NCBI GenBank assembly: GCA_030427935.1
Contig: JAUICI010000004.1
Location: forward strand, 1-60,329
Direction of reading: 5' to 3'
Source: Bacteroidia bacterium
Lineage (GTDB): Bacteria; Bacteroidota; Bacteroidia; Flavobacteriales_D; Crocinitomicaceae
DNA length: 60,329 nucleotides
Shown here: positions 35,804-44,594 of the stretch, piece after piece
Position numbering within the stretch: position 1 is the stretch's first letter
Layout of the letters: every line of letters starts with the position of its first letter
Notes under the pieces: model-generated
Databases searched by the model: none
Told to the model about the DNA's origin: nothing
What the model saw: the letters and a program-made list of their open reading frames with translations, nothing else
Program-made: the position numbers and the translations under genes

Positions 35804-37351
35804 ATGAATTTATACTCGAAAAAACAAAAGTGGAAAATTGCTTTGCTGATTTCAGCAGTGGTCTTAATCTGCTTCTCACTAATCTACAGTAATTACCTGG
35901 TCGATAAACTTCGGAAAAGAGAAAAAATTCCGGTAAAACAATGGACCGAAACCCTTCAGAAAAAGGCGGAACTCATCACACTTACCAATAAAACCTTCGA
36001 GGAGCTCAAGAACGAAGAACGGGAGAATATGAAACTATGGGCAAAGGCAACCGAAGAATTGGTTAAACCTTTCGACCTGAATTCAAATGTGGATTATACT
36101 TTTTACATCGAGATTATTCAAGCAAATAAGAATATTCCAGTTGTTCTAATGGACAAAGATTCTTCTATCCTGAATTATCTCAATATTTTCGATTACAATC
36201 TGGATTCCATCAAAACCAATGACCCCGATCACGCCAAGGAAATCATTGAATCGATTCTTCTGCAAAAAATAACGGAATGGTCTGTTACACATGAACCAAT
36301 CGTAGTTGACATCGATAAAAATCAAAAGCAATATGTATTCTATAGCGATTCAAGAAAAATTCAGGAATTGGTGGAACAAAGAAATGAGTTGATTGAAGGT
36401 TTTAATAAAGAAATCATTGATAACCCGAATCTTGTTCCAGTATTGTTTGTCAACAAAGAAGATAATTCAGTGATTGCCTCAAATCTTGATCCTTCCGATA
36501 TTGATACACCGGAAAAAGTGAATGCCAAAATTCAAGAATTCATGGCCGAAAATGATGGGATTGACGTCACAATTGATGACAAAGCAGGAGTGGTTTTCTT
36601 CAAAAACAGTAAGGAATTAACCTATCTGAAATATTTCCCAATTGTTCAGATCGTGATGATTTCCCTTTTCATCTTGATCGCTTATCTGGCATTTTCAGTA
36701 TTCAAAAAAGCAGAACAAAATCAAGTATGGGCCGGAATGTCAAAAGAAACCGCCCATCAGTTGGGGACCCCAATTTCTTCCCTAATGGCTTGGATCCAAT
36801 TACTCGAAGCCAATGGAACGGATCCTTCATTACTGGCTGAACTCGAAAAAGATGTCAATCGTTTAAATACCATAGCGGATAGGTTCTCAAAAATTGGCTC
36901 TGAAACGCAATTGGAAGAACTCAATATTTGTGCAAATATTCAAGGAATTGTGGATTACCTCGATAAAAGGTCTTCCGATAAAATTGAATTCATCACGGAC
37001 TTTGAAGAGCAAATGATGACAGCACTTTTCAGTCCTGTACTTTTCGAATGGGTCATCGAAAATATTTGTAAAAATGCTATCGACGCTATGGAAGGTCAAG
37101 GTAAAATCACTGTGAAGATTCACCGAAAGATGGATGATATCTTGATCGATATTACGGATACAGGTAAAGGGATTCCATCTAATAGTTTAAAGACCGTTTT
37201 CAATCCAGGTTATACCACTAAAAAAAGAGGTTGGGGCCTTGGTCTAAGTCTGGTTAAACGAATAGTTGAAGAATATCATAAAGGAAAAGTCTTTGTCCTA
37301 AAATCTGAAAAGAATGTGGGAACAACTTTCAGAATCATCCTAAAATCGTAG
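35804..37351 (+). CDS. Two-helix sensor histidine kinase
   Basis: The 515-residue kinase has membrane helices near 11-30 and 279-300 flanking a ~245-residue periplasmic sensor, then a dimerisation/phosphoacceptor segment (MSKETAHQLGTPISSL, His near 317) and HATPase_c (NICKNAIDAM, DTGKGIPS, GWGLGLSLVKRI). It should sense an envelope signal; its linkage with the AsmA-like gene suggests envelope stress. No response regulator adjoins. The stop is 15 bases before a 7-bp array. Confidence 0.92.
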   Translation: MNLYSKKQKWKIALLISAVVLICFSLIYSNYLVDKLRKREKIPVKQWTETLQKKAELITLTNKTFEELKNEERENMKLWAKATEELVKPFDLNSNVDYTFYIEIIQANKNIPVVLMDKDSSILNYLNIFDYNLDSIKTNDPDHAKEIIESILLQKITEWSVTHEPIVVDIDKNQKQYVFYSDSRKIQELVEQRNELIEGFNKEIIDNPNLVPVLFVNKEDNSVIASNLDPSDIDTPEKVNAKIQEFMAENDGIDVTIDDKAGVVFFKNSKELTYLKYFPIVQIVMISLFILIAYLAFSVFKKAEQNQVWAGMSKETAHQLGTPISSLMAWIQLLEANGTDPSLLAELEKDVNRLNTIADRFSKIGSETQLEELNICANIQGIVDYLDKRSSDKIEFITDFEEQMMTALFSPVLFEWVIENICKNAIDAMEGQGKITVKIHRKMDDILIDITDTGKGIPSNSLKTVFNPGYTTKKRGWGLGLSLVKRIVEEYHKGKVFVLKSEKNVGTTFRIILKS

Positions 37352-37366
37352 GACCTAAATTTCGCA

Positions 37367-37387
37367 TTCCGAATTCCGAATTCCGAA
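37367..37387 (+). repeat. Gene-free 7-bp array TTCCGAA x3
   Basis: Three exact tandem copies at 37367-37373, 37374-37380 and 37381-37387. The period equals that of the arrays at 25994 and 16313. It lies where the upstream promoter element of the Sco gene should be. Confidence 0.85.
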
Positions 37388-37397
37388 TTAAACCCCC

Positions 37398-37405
37398 TAT
37401 CTTTG
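37398..37405 (+). promoter_or_regulatory. Candidate -7 element of the Sco gene
   Basis: TATCTTTG fits TAnnTTTG and ends 12 bases before ATG 37418. The matching upstream region is filled by the TTCCGAA array. Confidence 0.5.
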
Positions 37406-37417
37406 CAGAAAAAATTC

Positions 37418-38077
37418 ATGCTGGTTAGAATTGTTGTATTTGCCTTTATTTTAATTGCTGGAATCACGGTTGCCATTTACGTAAACATGCAGGATTATGG
37501 TCCGGATGAACTGAAAGTCTATCAACCTAAAGACGTTAATCCAGAACTAAAAGACAATACGATCAACTACAATGAAAAAAACCACCGAATTGGTGCATTC
37601 ACTTTCCTCGATCAAGAAGGCGATACCATCACAAAAAAAGATGTTGAAGGGAAAATCTATGTGACGGATTACTTTTTTACTACTTGTCCAACCATTTGCC
37701 CGAAAATGACGGCTCAACTAGAAAGAGTTCAAGAACGCTATAAAGATGATCCCGAAATACTCATACTATCCCACACCGTTCACCCAGAAAATGATACGGT
37801 TGAAGTAATGGCACGTTATGCCAAAAGCCATGGAGCGATTCCTAAAAAGTGGTATTTCTTAACTGGAGATAAAGAAGAACTTTACAAATTAGCCCGTCAA
37901 TCCTATTTCGTTTTAAAACCAGCAGAAGTTGGAGAACCAGGAGATGCGGGTAGTGATTTTATTCACACCAATAACTTTGTACTCATTGATCAAAAAGGAA
38001 GAATTAGAGGGTATTATGATGGCACAAACCCATTGGAAGTAGATCAATTGATGGATGACATCTTAAAGTTGAAATAG
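37418..38077 (+). CDS. SCO1/SenC family copper-chaperone/thioredoxin-like protein
   Basis: The family delivers copper to the CuA site of cytochrome c oxidase. ATG 37418 is chosen; an in-frame TTG at 37403 lies in the -7 element. The ~219-residue protein has an N-terminal membrane anchor (MLVRIVVFAFILIAGI), the copper-binding CPTIC motif (near 90) and the conserved His in FIHTNNF (near 182), with a C-terminal VLIDQKGRIRGYYDGT. No oxidase genes are in the window. Confidence 0.93.
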   Translation: MLVRIVVFAFILIAGITVAIYVNMQDYGPDELKVYQPKDVNPELKDNTINYNEKNHRIGAFTFLDQEGDTITKKDVEGKIYVTDYFFTTCPTICPKMTAQLERVQERYKDDPEILILSHTVHPENDTVEVMARYAKSHGAIPKKWYFLTGDKEELYKLARQSYFVLKPAEVGEPGDAGSDFIHTNNFVLIDQKGRIRGYYDGTNPLEVDQLMDDILKLK

Positions 38078-38206
38078 TTAGAGGCACTCCAGCCAAAATC
38101 TAAAATTCTTTGCTCTGAAATCTTCCTGTCTATTTTAATTAATCCTTAAATCCGCAACTTTTTCGTTAAATCTTCGTTTTTCTAGCTAGAATGAATGTTG
38201 ACATCC

Positions 38207-38236
38207 TTGTCTCGAAAGAGCGAATGTGTATATTTG
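38207..38236 (+). promoter_or_regulatory. Bacteroidota-type promoter of pgi/pmi
   Basis: CTTG (TTG at 38207-38209), 19 bases, then TATATTTG at 38229-38236. ATG 38258 follows 21 bases later. Confidence 0.7.
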
Positions 38237-38257
38237 AACCCAAATTTTGAATACGGA

Positions 38258-39241
38258 ATGAAAAACTTAGTAGAAGAGTTTTCAAAACATCTTAAAGAAG
38301 GACTTGAAATCGGTGAAAAAACTGAATTTAAAAATACATCCAGGTCTTTTGATAATATTTTTATTTGTGGATTAGGTGGATCAGGAATTGGCGGTAAGCT
38401 GATTTCTCAGTTGTATTACGACAAAATCGATCAACCAATTACGATCTCAAATGATTATTTCATTCCGAAATCCGTTGGAAAAAATACTTTAACGATTGCT
38501 TGTTCCTATTCTGGAAATACAGAAGAAACATTAGAAGCAATGGATAAGGCGGCAAAAGCTGGGTCGGAAATTGCTGTGGTAAGTTCAGGGGGAAAAATCA
38601 TCGAAATTGCTCAGGAAAAAGGCTATAATTTCATCCAAATTCCTGCAGGTTATCCGCCAAGAGCAGCTTTAGGCTATTCATTCGTGCAGTTGCAATATAT
38701 CTTGTATAAATATGGGATTATCTCAGACGAATTCAAGTCTCAAATTGAGAATGGAATAAACTTGATTTCTTCCAATAAAGATTCTATCAAATCAGAAGCT
38801 AGAAAGATCACAGATTTTCTATATGAGAAAACCCCAGTACTTTATGCCTCACCAATGTTTGAATCCGTATTGATTCGATTCAGACAACAACTGAATGAAA
38901 ATTCAAAACAACTTTGTTGGCACCATGTTTTCCCGGAATTAAATCACAATGAACTTGTTGGTTGGGCTTCAGGAACAAACGATCTGGCTGTTTTAATCTT
39001 CAGAACAGAAGAGGATTATTTTAGAACTCAGAAAAGAATCGACATCTCAAAAGAACAGATGCAAAAATACTCTTCCAATATCATGGAAGTAAATGCAAAA
39101 GGAGATTCTAGACAGGAGCGATACATTTATTTGATTCATCTGACTGACTTAGTTTCCGTATATTTGGCAGATAAAAAAGGTGTGGATCCCATCGAAATCG
39201 ACGTGATTATCCACCTGAAATCAGAATTGTCAAAAATTTAA
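38258..39241 (+). CDS. Bifunctional phosphoglucose/phosphomannose isomerase
   Basis: This SIS-domain family interconverts fructose-6-phosphate with glucose-6-phosphate and mannose-6-phosphate. ATG 38258 is preferred: the in-frame ATG 38195 lies upstream of the promoter. SIS signatures are IFICGLGGSGIGGKL and ACSYSGNTEETLEAM; C-terminal HHVFPELNHNELVGW carries the conserved catalytic residues of the family. About 327 residues, the expected size. The last base is shared with the lipB start (TAATG). Confidence 0.92.
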   Translation: MKNLVEEFSKHLKEGLEIGEKTEFKNTSRSFDNIFICGLGGSGIGGKLISQLYYDKIDQPITISNDYFIPKSVGKNTLTIACSYSGNTEETLEAMDKAAKAGSEIAVVSSGGKIIEIAQEKGYNFIQIPAGYPPRAALGYSFVQLQYILYKYGIISDEFKSQIENGINLISSNKDSIKSEARKITDFLYEKTPVLYASPMFESVLIRFRQQLNENSKQLCWHHVFPELNHNELVGWASGTNDLAVLIFRTEEDYFRTQKRIDISKEQMQKYSSNIMEVNAKGDSRQERYIYLIHLTDLVSVYLADKKGVDPIEIDVIIHLKSELSKI

Positions 39242-39933
39242 TGCGCAAAGTCATATTCGAAGATCTTGGGCTCATCGATTATAAAGAAGCCTGGGACTAT
39301 CAGGAAAATTTATTCAAAGCTACGGTCGACCAAAAAATGGCGAATCGAAACAGCGACAATCCAATTGAAACAAAGAATTACCTCTTGTTTTGTGAGCATC
39401 CTCATGTATATACCCTAGGAAAGAGCGGAAAAGAAGAAAACCTGCTCATTCATGGTGAAGAATTGGATCAAGCGAATGCCACATTTTATAAAATTAATCG
39501 TGGTGGAGATATCACGTATCACGGTCCTGGACAGTTAGTTGGATATCCCATTTTTGATCTAGATCATTTCTTTTCAGATATTCATAAATACCTTCGCTTT
39601 CTTGAAGAAGCCGTTATTCTGACTTTAAATGAATATGGAATTAAGGGAACACGTGTAGATGGCTTAACAGGTGTATGGATCAATGATGAAAAAGGTCCAA
39701 GAAAAATATGCGCCATGGGTGTTAAATGCGCCCGGTGGGTTACCATGCACGGAATTGGATTTAACGTCAATAGTGATCTCAATTATTTCAACAATATCAT
39801 TCCTTGTGGAATAGACGATAAAGCCGTAACTTCAATGCAAAAGGAATTGGGAGAAGCGCTGGACATGAATGAAGTCAAAGAGAAACTTCGAATTAATTTG
39901 TCCAATATTTTCGATTTCGATTTCGTTGAATAA
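39241..39933 (+). CDS. lipB: Octanoyltransferase
   Basis: LipB moves octanoyl from acyl carrier protein to lipoyl domains, the first step in lipoate synthesis. The 230-residue protein shows RGGDITYHGPGQLVGYPI, CAMGVKCARWVTMHGIGFNVN (with the conserved Lys) and the catalytic Cys in IIPCGI (near 189). Overlaps the preceding stop by one base. lipA is not in the window. Confidence 0.97.
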   Translation: MRKVIFEDLGLIDYKEAWDYQENLFKATVDQKMANRNSDNPIETKNYLLFCEHPHVYTLGKSGKEENLLIHGEELDQANATFYKINRGGDITYHGPGQLVGYPIFDLDHFFSDIHKYLRFLEEAVILTLNEYGIKGTRVDGLTGVWINDEKGPRKICAMGVKCARWVTMHGIGFNVNSDLNYFNNIIPCGIDDKAVTSMQKELGEALDMNEVKEKLRINLSNIFDFDFVE

Positions 39934-39936
39934 GGC

Positions 39937-41184
39937 ATGTTTAAAAGAATCCTCAAATACATTGGGCTCTCTATTTTAGGGCTCTTATTATTGGTAAGTG
40001 CGGCTATTTTGATAAGTGGAAAACACTACATTTTCAAAGCGGTCTGGGCGACCTATTTTAGAGGACAATCAGGCCCAGGGATTTATGATTTAGATGTCTT
40101 TTATTATTCTACACTTGATGCCTCGGAAAACCCTGAACCTTGGAGTGAATACGATAAAATGCAAGAACTTTCAATTCCAATGTCTCAAAGAGGCTATATG
40201 GAAGAATTGGGAACAACGAGCTATTTAGTCATACATAATAATCAGATTATTTACGAAGAATATTGGGACGACCACAAAGAAGAAACAGTCTCGAATTCCT
40301 TTTCTATGGCAAAATCTTATGTGAGTATTCTTGTGGGTATCGCCATCGACAAAGGCTATATCTCCTCCATAGATGATCCGGCTGGAAAGTACTTGGATTG
40401 GTTTAATGATGAAGGAAAAGAAAAAATCACAATTCGTCATCTTTTAGAAATGTCCGCTGGACTCAATTGGGAAGAAAGTGGTGGCAACCCACTATCACAC
40501 AATGCAGAAGCTTATTATGGCTGGGATCTTTTAAAGTTGGTTAAAACCTTGGAAGTAGCTGAAGAACCAGGAGAAAGACTAGATTATCAGTCGGGGAACA
40601 CCCAAATTGTGGGGTTTTTATTGGAAGAAGCCACCGGCATGTCGATTTCAGAGTTTGCAGAAAAATATTTGTGGTCGAAAATTGGAACAGAAAATGATGC
40701 ACACTGGTCTTTGGATGATGAAGGTGGCATGGAAAAAGCATTTTGCTGTGTATATGCCACAACAAGGGATTTTGCCCGCTTAGGAAGGCTAATCAATGAG
40801 AATGGATTCTATAAAGGTGAAATGATTGTGAGCACAGATTATATCATCGAGATGTTGACCCCAGCGAAAATCAAAGAAAATGAAGAACAGATGAATGATC
40901 AGTATGGATTATTCTACTGGCTATATCCATCTGGCAGATACCCGGTCTATTATGCAAGAGGTATTCTTGGACAATATGTGATTAGTATTCCCTCCCAGAA
41001 TCTAATTATAGTTCGAACAGGGCATAAAAGAGATGAAAAATACGAATTAGAAGACTTTAAAGATATGAAGGGAATCATGCCGGAGTATCGAAAATACATA
41101 GAACGAATTGGTCACCCCTCGGATTTATTCCATTACATCGATGTTGCCTATGCCATTTTGGAACAGAAAGAGTCTTTAAATTGA
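39937..41184 (+). CDS. Serine hydrolase, class C beta-lactamase-like
   Basis: The 415-residue protein has an N-terminal membrane anchor or signal (about 8-28) and the serine hydrolase fold: SxxK motif SMAKS (near 123), and a YQSGN at the YxN position (near 215). The third motif is less clear (HKRDEKY region). Relatives include esterases, D-aminopeptidases and 6-aminohexanoate-dimer-hydrolase-like enzymes; beta-lactam resistance should not be assumed. Three bases after lipB, so co-transcribed. Confidence 0.88.
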   Translation: MFKRILKYIGLSILGLLLLVSAAILISGKHYIFKAVWATYFRGQSGPGIYDLDVFYYSTLDASENPEPWSEYDKMQELSIPMSQRGYMEELGTTSYLVIHNNQIIYEEYWDDHKEETVSNSFSMAKSYVSILVGIAIDKGYISSIDDPAGKYLDWFNDEGKEKITIRHLLEMSAGLNWEESGGNPLSHNAEAYYGWDLLKLVKTLEVAEEPGERLDYQSGNTQIVGFLLEEATGMSISEFAEKYLWSKIGTENDAHWSLDDEGGMEKAFCCVYATTRDFARLGRLINENGFYKGEMIVSTDYIIEMLTPAKIKENEEQMNDQYGLFYWLYPSGRYPVYYARGILGQYVISIPSQNLIIVRTGHKRDEKYELEDFKDMKGIMPEYRKYIERIGHPSDLFHYIDVAYAILEQKESLN

Positions 41185-41185
41185 T

Positions 41186-41193
41186 TATTTTTG
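41186..41193 (+). promoter_or_regulatory. Candidate -7 element upstream of the 41216 gene
   Basis: TATTTTTG fits TAnnTTTG, 22 bases before the ATG. No clear upstream TTTG. Confidence 0.4.
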
Positions 41194-41215
41194 TCCACCA
41201 ATTAAGGAATACGGA

Positions 41216-41626
41216 ATGAAGAAAGATATTGAACTTCCAGAAGTGGAAAATGTAGGTGTGGCAGTGATCAAAGAATTAAATGATCTCGGAAAGGAAGAAT
41301 ACAATGTTTACTTATTGAATACAGGAGAGATTAAACTTGAAACGGTTCTAGTTTCTTCAAAAGGATATGGTGAAAACAAGTCAACTGGTGAGATCATTAA
41401 ATCAAGTGTTCTACGTCACGCCCTAAATGATTTAGAACCCAAATCCTTTGTTAAAATTGAACCCATTATCGAAGAACTTTTCGGGTTGACTAACGAATAT
41501 TGGGTAAGCTATTTCATTGATGACCAAATGTATGACAAGAAATTTATCTTTCTTGCTGAATCCATTACCGACAAAAACATGATCAAAATACCACTGATCA
41601 ACAAGAAAGGAGTACTAATCAACTAA
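41216..41626 (+). CDS. Conserved Bacteroidota protein of unknown function
   Basis: The 136-residue soluble protein has no signal or membrane segment. MKKDIELPEVENVGVAVI, VLVSSKGYGE and SVLRHALNDLEPKS recall a flavobacterial family that has sometimes been labelled, wrongly I believe, as phenylalanyl-tRNA synthetase-related. Six bases before the exonuclease gene, a linkage I recall in other genomes. No function can be assigned. Confidence 0.82.
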   Translation: MKKDIELPEVENVGVAVIKELNDLGKEEYNVYLLNTGEIKLETVLVSSKGYGENKSTGEIIKSSVLRHALNDLEPKSFVKIEPIIEELFGLTNEYWVSYFIDDQMYDKKFIFLAESITDKNMIKIPLINKKGVLIN

Positions 41627-41632
41627 ATCAAT

Positions 41633-42352
41633 ATGTTAGAATCTGTCAAAATTGAAAAAGTCCTTTTTCTGGACATTGAAACTGTTCCGCAAGTCTACAA
41701 ATTCAAAGACTTAGATGAAAAAACAGCCGATCTTTATCAACAAAAAACCAAATGGCTGAAAAAAGAAGATACAACGGACGAAGAAATCTATGAACGAGCA
41801 GGAATCTACGCTGAATTTGGGAAAATCGTATGTATTACTTGTGGGATTGTTCAAATGCACATGGGAAAGGCTACTGTGCGATTAAAATCTTTTGCAGATG
41901 ACGATGAGGTCAAACTATTAAATGAATTCATCGATATGTGTAATGAAAGTTTTGGAAGCGGAAAGTTAATGCTTATGTGTGGGCACAATGCTAAAGAGTT
42001 TGACTTTCCATTTATTGCTAGAAGAATTCTTATAAATGGTTTAAAACTTCCAGGTCCACTCAATATTGCGGGTAAAAAACCATGGGAAATCGCACATTTG
42101 GATACGATGGAATTATGGAAGTTTGGCGATTTTAAAGCCTATACTTCTTTAAACTTATTAACGCATGTATTTGGCATTCCAACTCCAAAGGATGACATTT
42201 CAGGCGCTGATGTAGCGCGAGTATATTACGAAGAAGGCGATTTGAAGCGGATTGTTACTTACTGCGAAAAAGACGTAATCGCATTGATTAATTTATTTTT
42301 GAAATTTCAAGGGAATGAGCTGGTGGATCCGGACAATATATCTGTGCATTAG
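41633..42352 (+). CDS. 3'-5' exonuclease, PolB-like (DNA_pol_B_exo2)
   Basis: The 239-residue RNase H-fold protein shows the DEDDy plan: VLFLDIETVPQ (Asp13, Glu15), GHNAKEFDFPF (Asp near 123) and a C-terminal YCEKDVIAL (Tyr and Asp near 207-211). It probably trims 3' ends of DNA or RNA in repair; its substrate is not established. The 3' end overlaps the next gene by 38 bases. Confidence 0.92.
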   Translation: MLESVKIEKVLFLDIETVPQVYKFKDLDEKTADLYQQKTKWLKKEDTTDEEIYERAGIYAEFGKIVCITCGIVQMHMGKATVRLKSFADDDEVKLLNEFIDMCNESFGSGKLMLMCGHNAKEFDFPFIARRILINGLKLPGPLNIAGKKPWEIAHLDTMELWKFGDFKAYTSLNLLTHVFGIPTPKDDISGADVARVYYEEGDLKRIVTYCEKDVIALINLFLKFQGNELVDPDNISVH

Positions 42353-42776
42353 CTTTGTTTTAATCTCCTGTTCTTCTAATGCTGAAGAAAAGGAAGATTC
42401 AGAACAAAGCCAACTCAAATATTCAGAGATTTCTTATGGATTGCAAATTGATATGGACTACAAAACGGCCATCCATCATCTTGAAAAATCAGATCTGAAG
42501 AAAACAGATGATGGATATCATGGTCAAATGAATAATCTCGATCTGGTTCTTAACATTTCCGGAAACAAGAAGTTGTCAAGCTGGAAAATCACCTGGAAAG
42601 GCGAAAATGAGGCCATTTTAACGTTTTCAAAACGTTTAGTAAACGTTTTACAAGCGAATTATAAAGATCTTCAAGGTGAAAATGATTACTATTCTTGTAG
42701 GTATACCTCCGGTAATGCACAGGTCTTATTGGAGCTGACCATTTGGGAGAACAAAATTGAACTAATAAACAGGTAA
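42315..42776 (+). CDS. Small lipoprotein of unknown function
   Basis: The 153-residue product has a lipoprotein signal MSWWIRTIYLCISFVLISC (lipid on Cys19) and a short charged linker. Starting inside the exonuclease gene in another frame is unusual, but the lipobox and the fact that the next ATG follows its stop at once support it. No family recognised; the C-terminal half looks beta-rich. Confidence 0.75.
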   Translation: MSWWIRTIYLCISFVLISCSSNAEEKEDSEQSQLKYSEISYGLQIDMDYKTAIHHLEKSDLKKTDDGYHGQMNNLDLVLNISGNKKLSSWKITWKGENEAILTFSKRLVNVLQANYKDLQGENDYYSCRYTSGNAQVLLELTIWENKIELINR

Positions 42777-44063
42777 ATGAATAACCATCTTACGAATAAA
42801 TTAAAGACAGCAGAGGAAGCAATAGCCATGATTCAAAATGGAGATTCAGTCTTTCTTCAATCCGCTGCTTCTACTCCAACAGTGCTCATTGATCAATTAT
42901 CAAAAAGAAATGACATTGATAAATTGGAAATCGTATCCATTCATACTGAAGGTTCAACACCCTATGCCACTGAAAAATTTGAAGACAAGATTAAAATCAA
43001 TACTTTCTTTGTAGGGAGTAATATTCGAACTGCAGTGCAAGAAGGGAGGGCTAATTATATTCCCATGTTTTTAAGCGAGATTCCTTTAGCTTTCAAAAAT
43101 GGCATCATTCCTATCGACGTTGCATTAATTCAAGTTTCTCCTCCTGATAGACATGGTTATTGTTCCTTGGGTGTATCGGTAGATGTTTCCAATGCAGCTA
43201 TTCACCAAGCAAAAATCGTCATTGCGCAATTAAACCCGAATGTCCCAAGAACTTTTGGAGATGGTATTCTTCATGTCTCCAAAATAGATGCCCTTGTTGA
43301 AGTCGATCAAAAATTATTCGAGCACGAACCAAAACCTATTTCTGACACTCACATGCAAATTGGTTGCAATATTGCGGAACTAATTGAAGATGGAGCCACT
43401 TTACAAACAGGCATTGGGGCTATTCCAGATGCGGCACTTTCCTGTTTAAAGAATCATAAAAACTTAGGAATGCACACAGAAATGTTTTCTGATGGAATTA
43501 TCGATCTAATCGAATCTGGTGTACTAAACGGAAAATTGAAAAAGACCTTTACCGAAAAAGTCGTTACTGGTTTTGCCATTGGAAGTCAACGATTGTACGA
43601 TTATGTTCACGACAACCCTATGTTTGAATTTAGAGATACGGCCTTTGTCAACGACACAAAAAATATCCGAGCAAACCCAAAAGTAACGGCAATTAATAGT
43701 GCAATTGAAGTAGACATTTTTGGTCAGGTTTGTGCGGATTCAATTGGTCCTATGCAGTATAGTGGAGTAGGAGGACAAATGGATTTTATCAGAGGCGCCG
43801 CACTCTCAGAAGGAGGAAAGCCAATTATTGCCCTGCCATCTATTACTTCCAAAGGAAAGTCCAAAATAGTTCCAACCCTTGCACAAGGAGCCAGTGTGGT
43901 CACTACTAGAGCCCATGTCCATTGGATTGTAACTGAAAACGGTAAAGTAGATTTATACGGTAAGAATCTAAGGGAACGTGCTAAATCGCTCATTGAAATT
44001 GCACATCCAGATCATCAAGAAGACCTATCTAAAGCTGCTCATGAAATCTTAGGTGAGTTATAA
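42777..44063 (+). CDS. Acetyl-CoA hydrolase/CoA-transferase family
   Basis: The 428-residue protein matches the family of 4-hydroxybutyrate and succinyl/acetyl CoA-transferases: VSPPDRHGYCSLGVSVD, GIGAIPDAALSCL, MHTEMFSDGIIDL and the catalytic-Glu region MFEFRDTAFVND, with PMQYSGVGGQMDFIRGA near the C-terminus. It moves CoA between acids, probably linked to acetate or 4-hydroxybutyrate metabolism; the exact acid is uncertain. It starts at the base after the lipoprotein stop. Confidence 0.93.
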   Translation: MNNHLTNKLKTAEEAIAMIQNGDSVFLQSAASTPTVLIDQLSKRNDIDKLEIVSIHTEGSTPYATEKFEDKIKINTFFVGSNIRTAVQEGRANYIPMFLSEIPLAFKNGIIPIDVALIQVSPPDRHGYCSLGVSVDVSNAAIHQAKIVIAQLNPNVPRTFGDGILHVSKIDALVEVDQKLFEHEPKPISDTHMQIGCNIAELIEDGATLQTGIGAIPDAALSCLKNHKNLGMHTEMFSDGIIDLIESGVLNGKLKKTFTEKVVTGFAIGSQRLYDYVHDNPMFEFRDTAFVNDTKNIRANPKVTAINSAIEVDIFGQVCADSIGPMQYSGVGGQMDFIRGAALSEGGKPIIALPSITSKGKSKIVPTLAQGASVVTTRAHVHWIVTENGKVDLYGKNLRERAKSLIEIAHPDHQEDLSKAAHEILGEL

Positions 44064-44207
44064 GCAATTATAAAAAATCAAACTTGAAATCCTTAACAGA
44101 AAGAAAACACTGAGAAAAACAGACTATTCTAATAAATTACTAAATTAGGATTTCCAATATTTAAATTTTGGCTTAAACTTTGTTATCGATTTGTTAAAAC
44201 TTATATC

Positions 44208-44594
44208 ATGAAAATTTTGTTGTTTGCAATTGCCTTTACATTTTCCCTAATTAGTTTAGGTCAAGATGATGTTACAGCCAAAGTAAAAGGCCACCTTTCT
44301 ACCGGTAATGCCTCTGGCTTAAGTGCCTATTTCACTGGAAATATCGACTTACTCGTTGAAGATAACGAAGATGTTTACAGCAAAACCCAAGCTGAAATGA
44401 TTCTAAAGAACTTTTTTGCTAAGAATCAACCTTCTAGTTTTACCATAATTCACAAAGGGAGTTCAACCATGAATGTTGCTTATCGAATTGGCACTCTTAA
44501 AACAAAAAATGGAAAAGAATTCCGTGTTACATTTAATATGAAAAGTGTTGGTGGGAGATATCAAATTCACCAAATGCAAATTGAAGAGAACTAA
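44208..44594 (+). CDS. DUF4783 secreted protein
   Basis: The 128-residue protein has a signal peptide (MKILLFAIAFTFSLISLGQ) and one compact domain of the DUF4783 / SnoaL-like alpha+beta plan (LSAYFTGNIDLLVEDNEDVYSK, MILKNFFAKNQPSSF, FRVTFNMKSVGGRYQIHQMQIEE). Unknown function, periplasmic or exported. Convergent with recO; the two stops abut. Confidence 0.88.
   Translation: MKILLFAIAFTFSLISLGQDDVTAKVKGHLSTGNASGLSAYFTGNIDLLVEDNEDVYSKTQAEMILKNFFAKNQPSSFTIIHKGSSTMNVAYRIGTLKTKNGKEFRVTFNMKSVGGRYQIHQMQIEEN

Noticed and set aside
38195-38257. Upstream start for pgi/pmi
   Set aside because: The strong TATATTTG promoter at 38229 lies downstream of it.
39937-41184. Antibiotic-resistance beta-lactamase
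   Set aside because: Only the general SxxK serine-hydrolase fold is present; the family is mostly esterases and peptidases.
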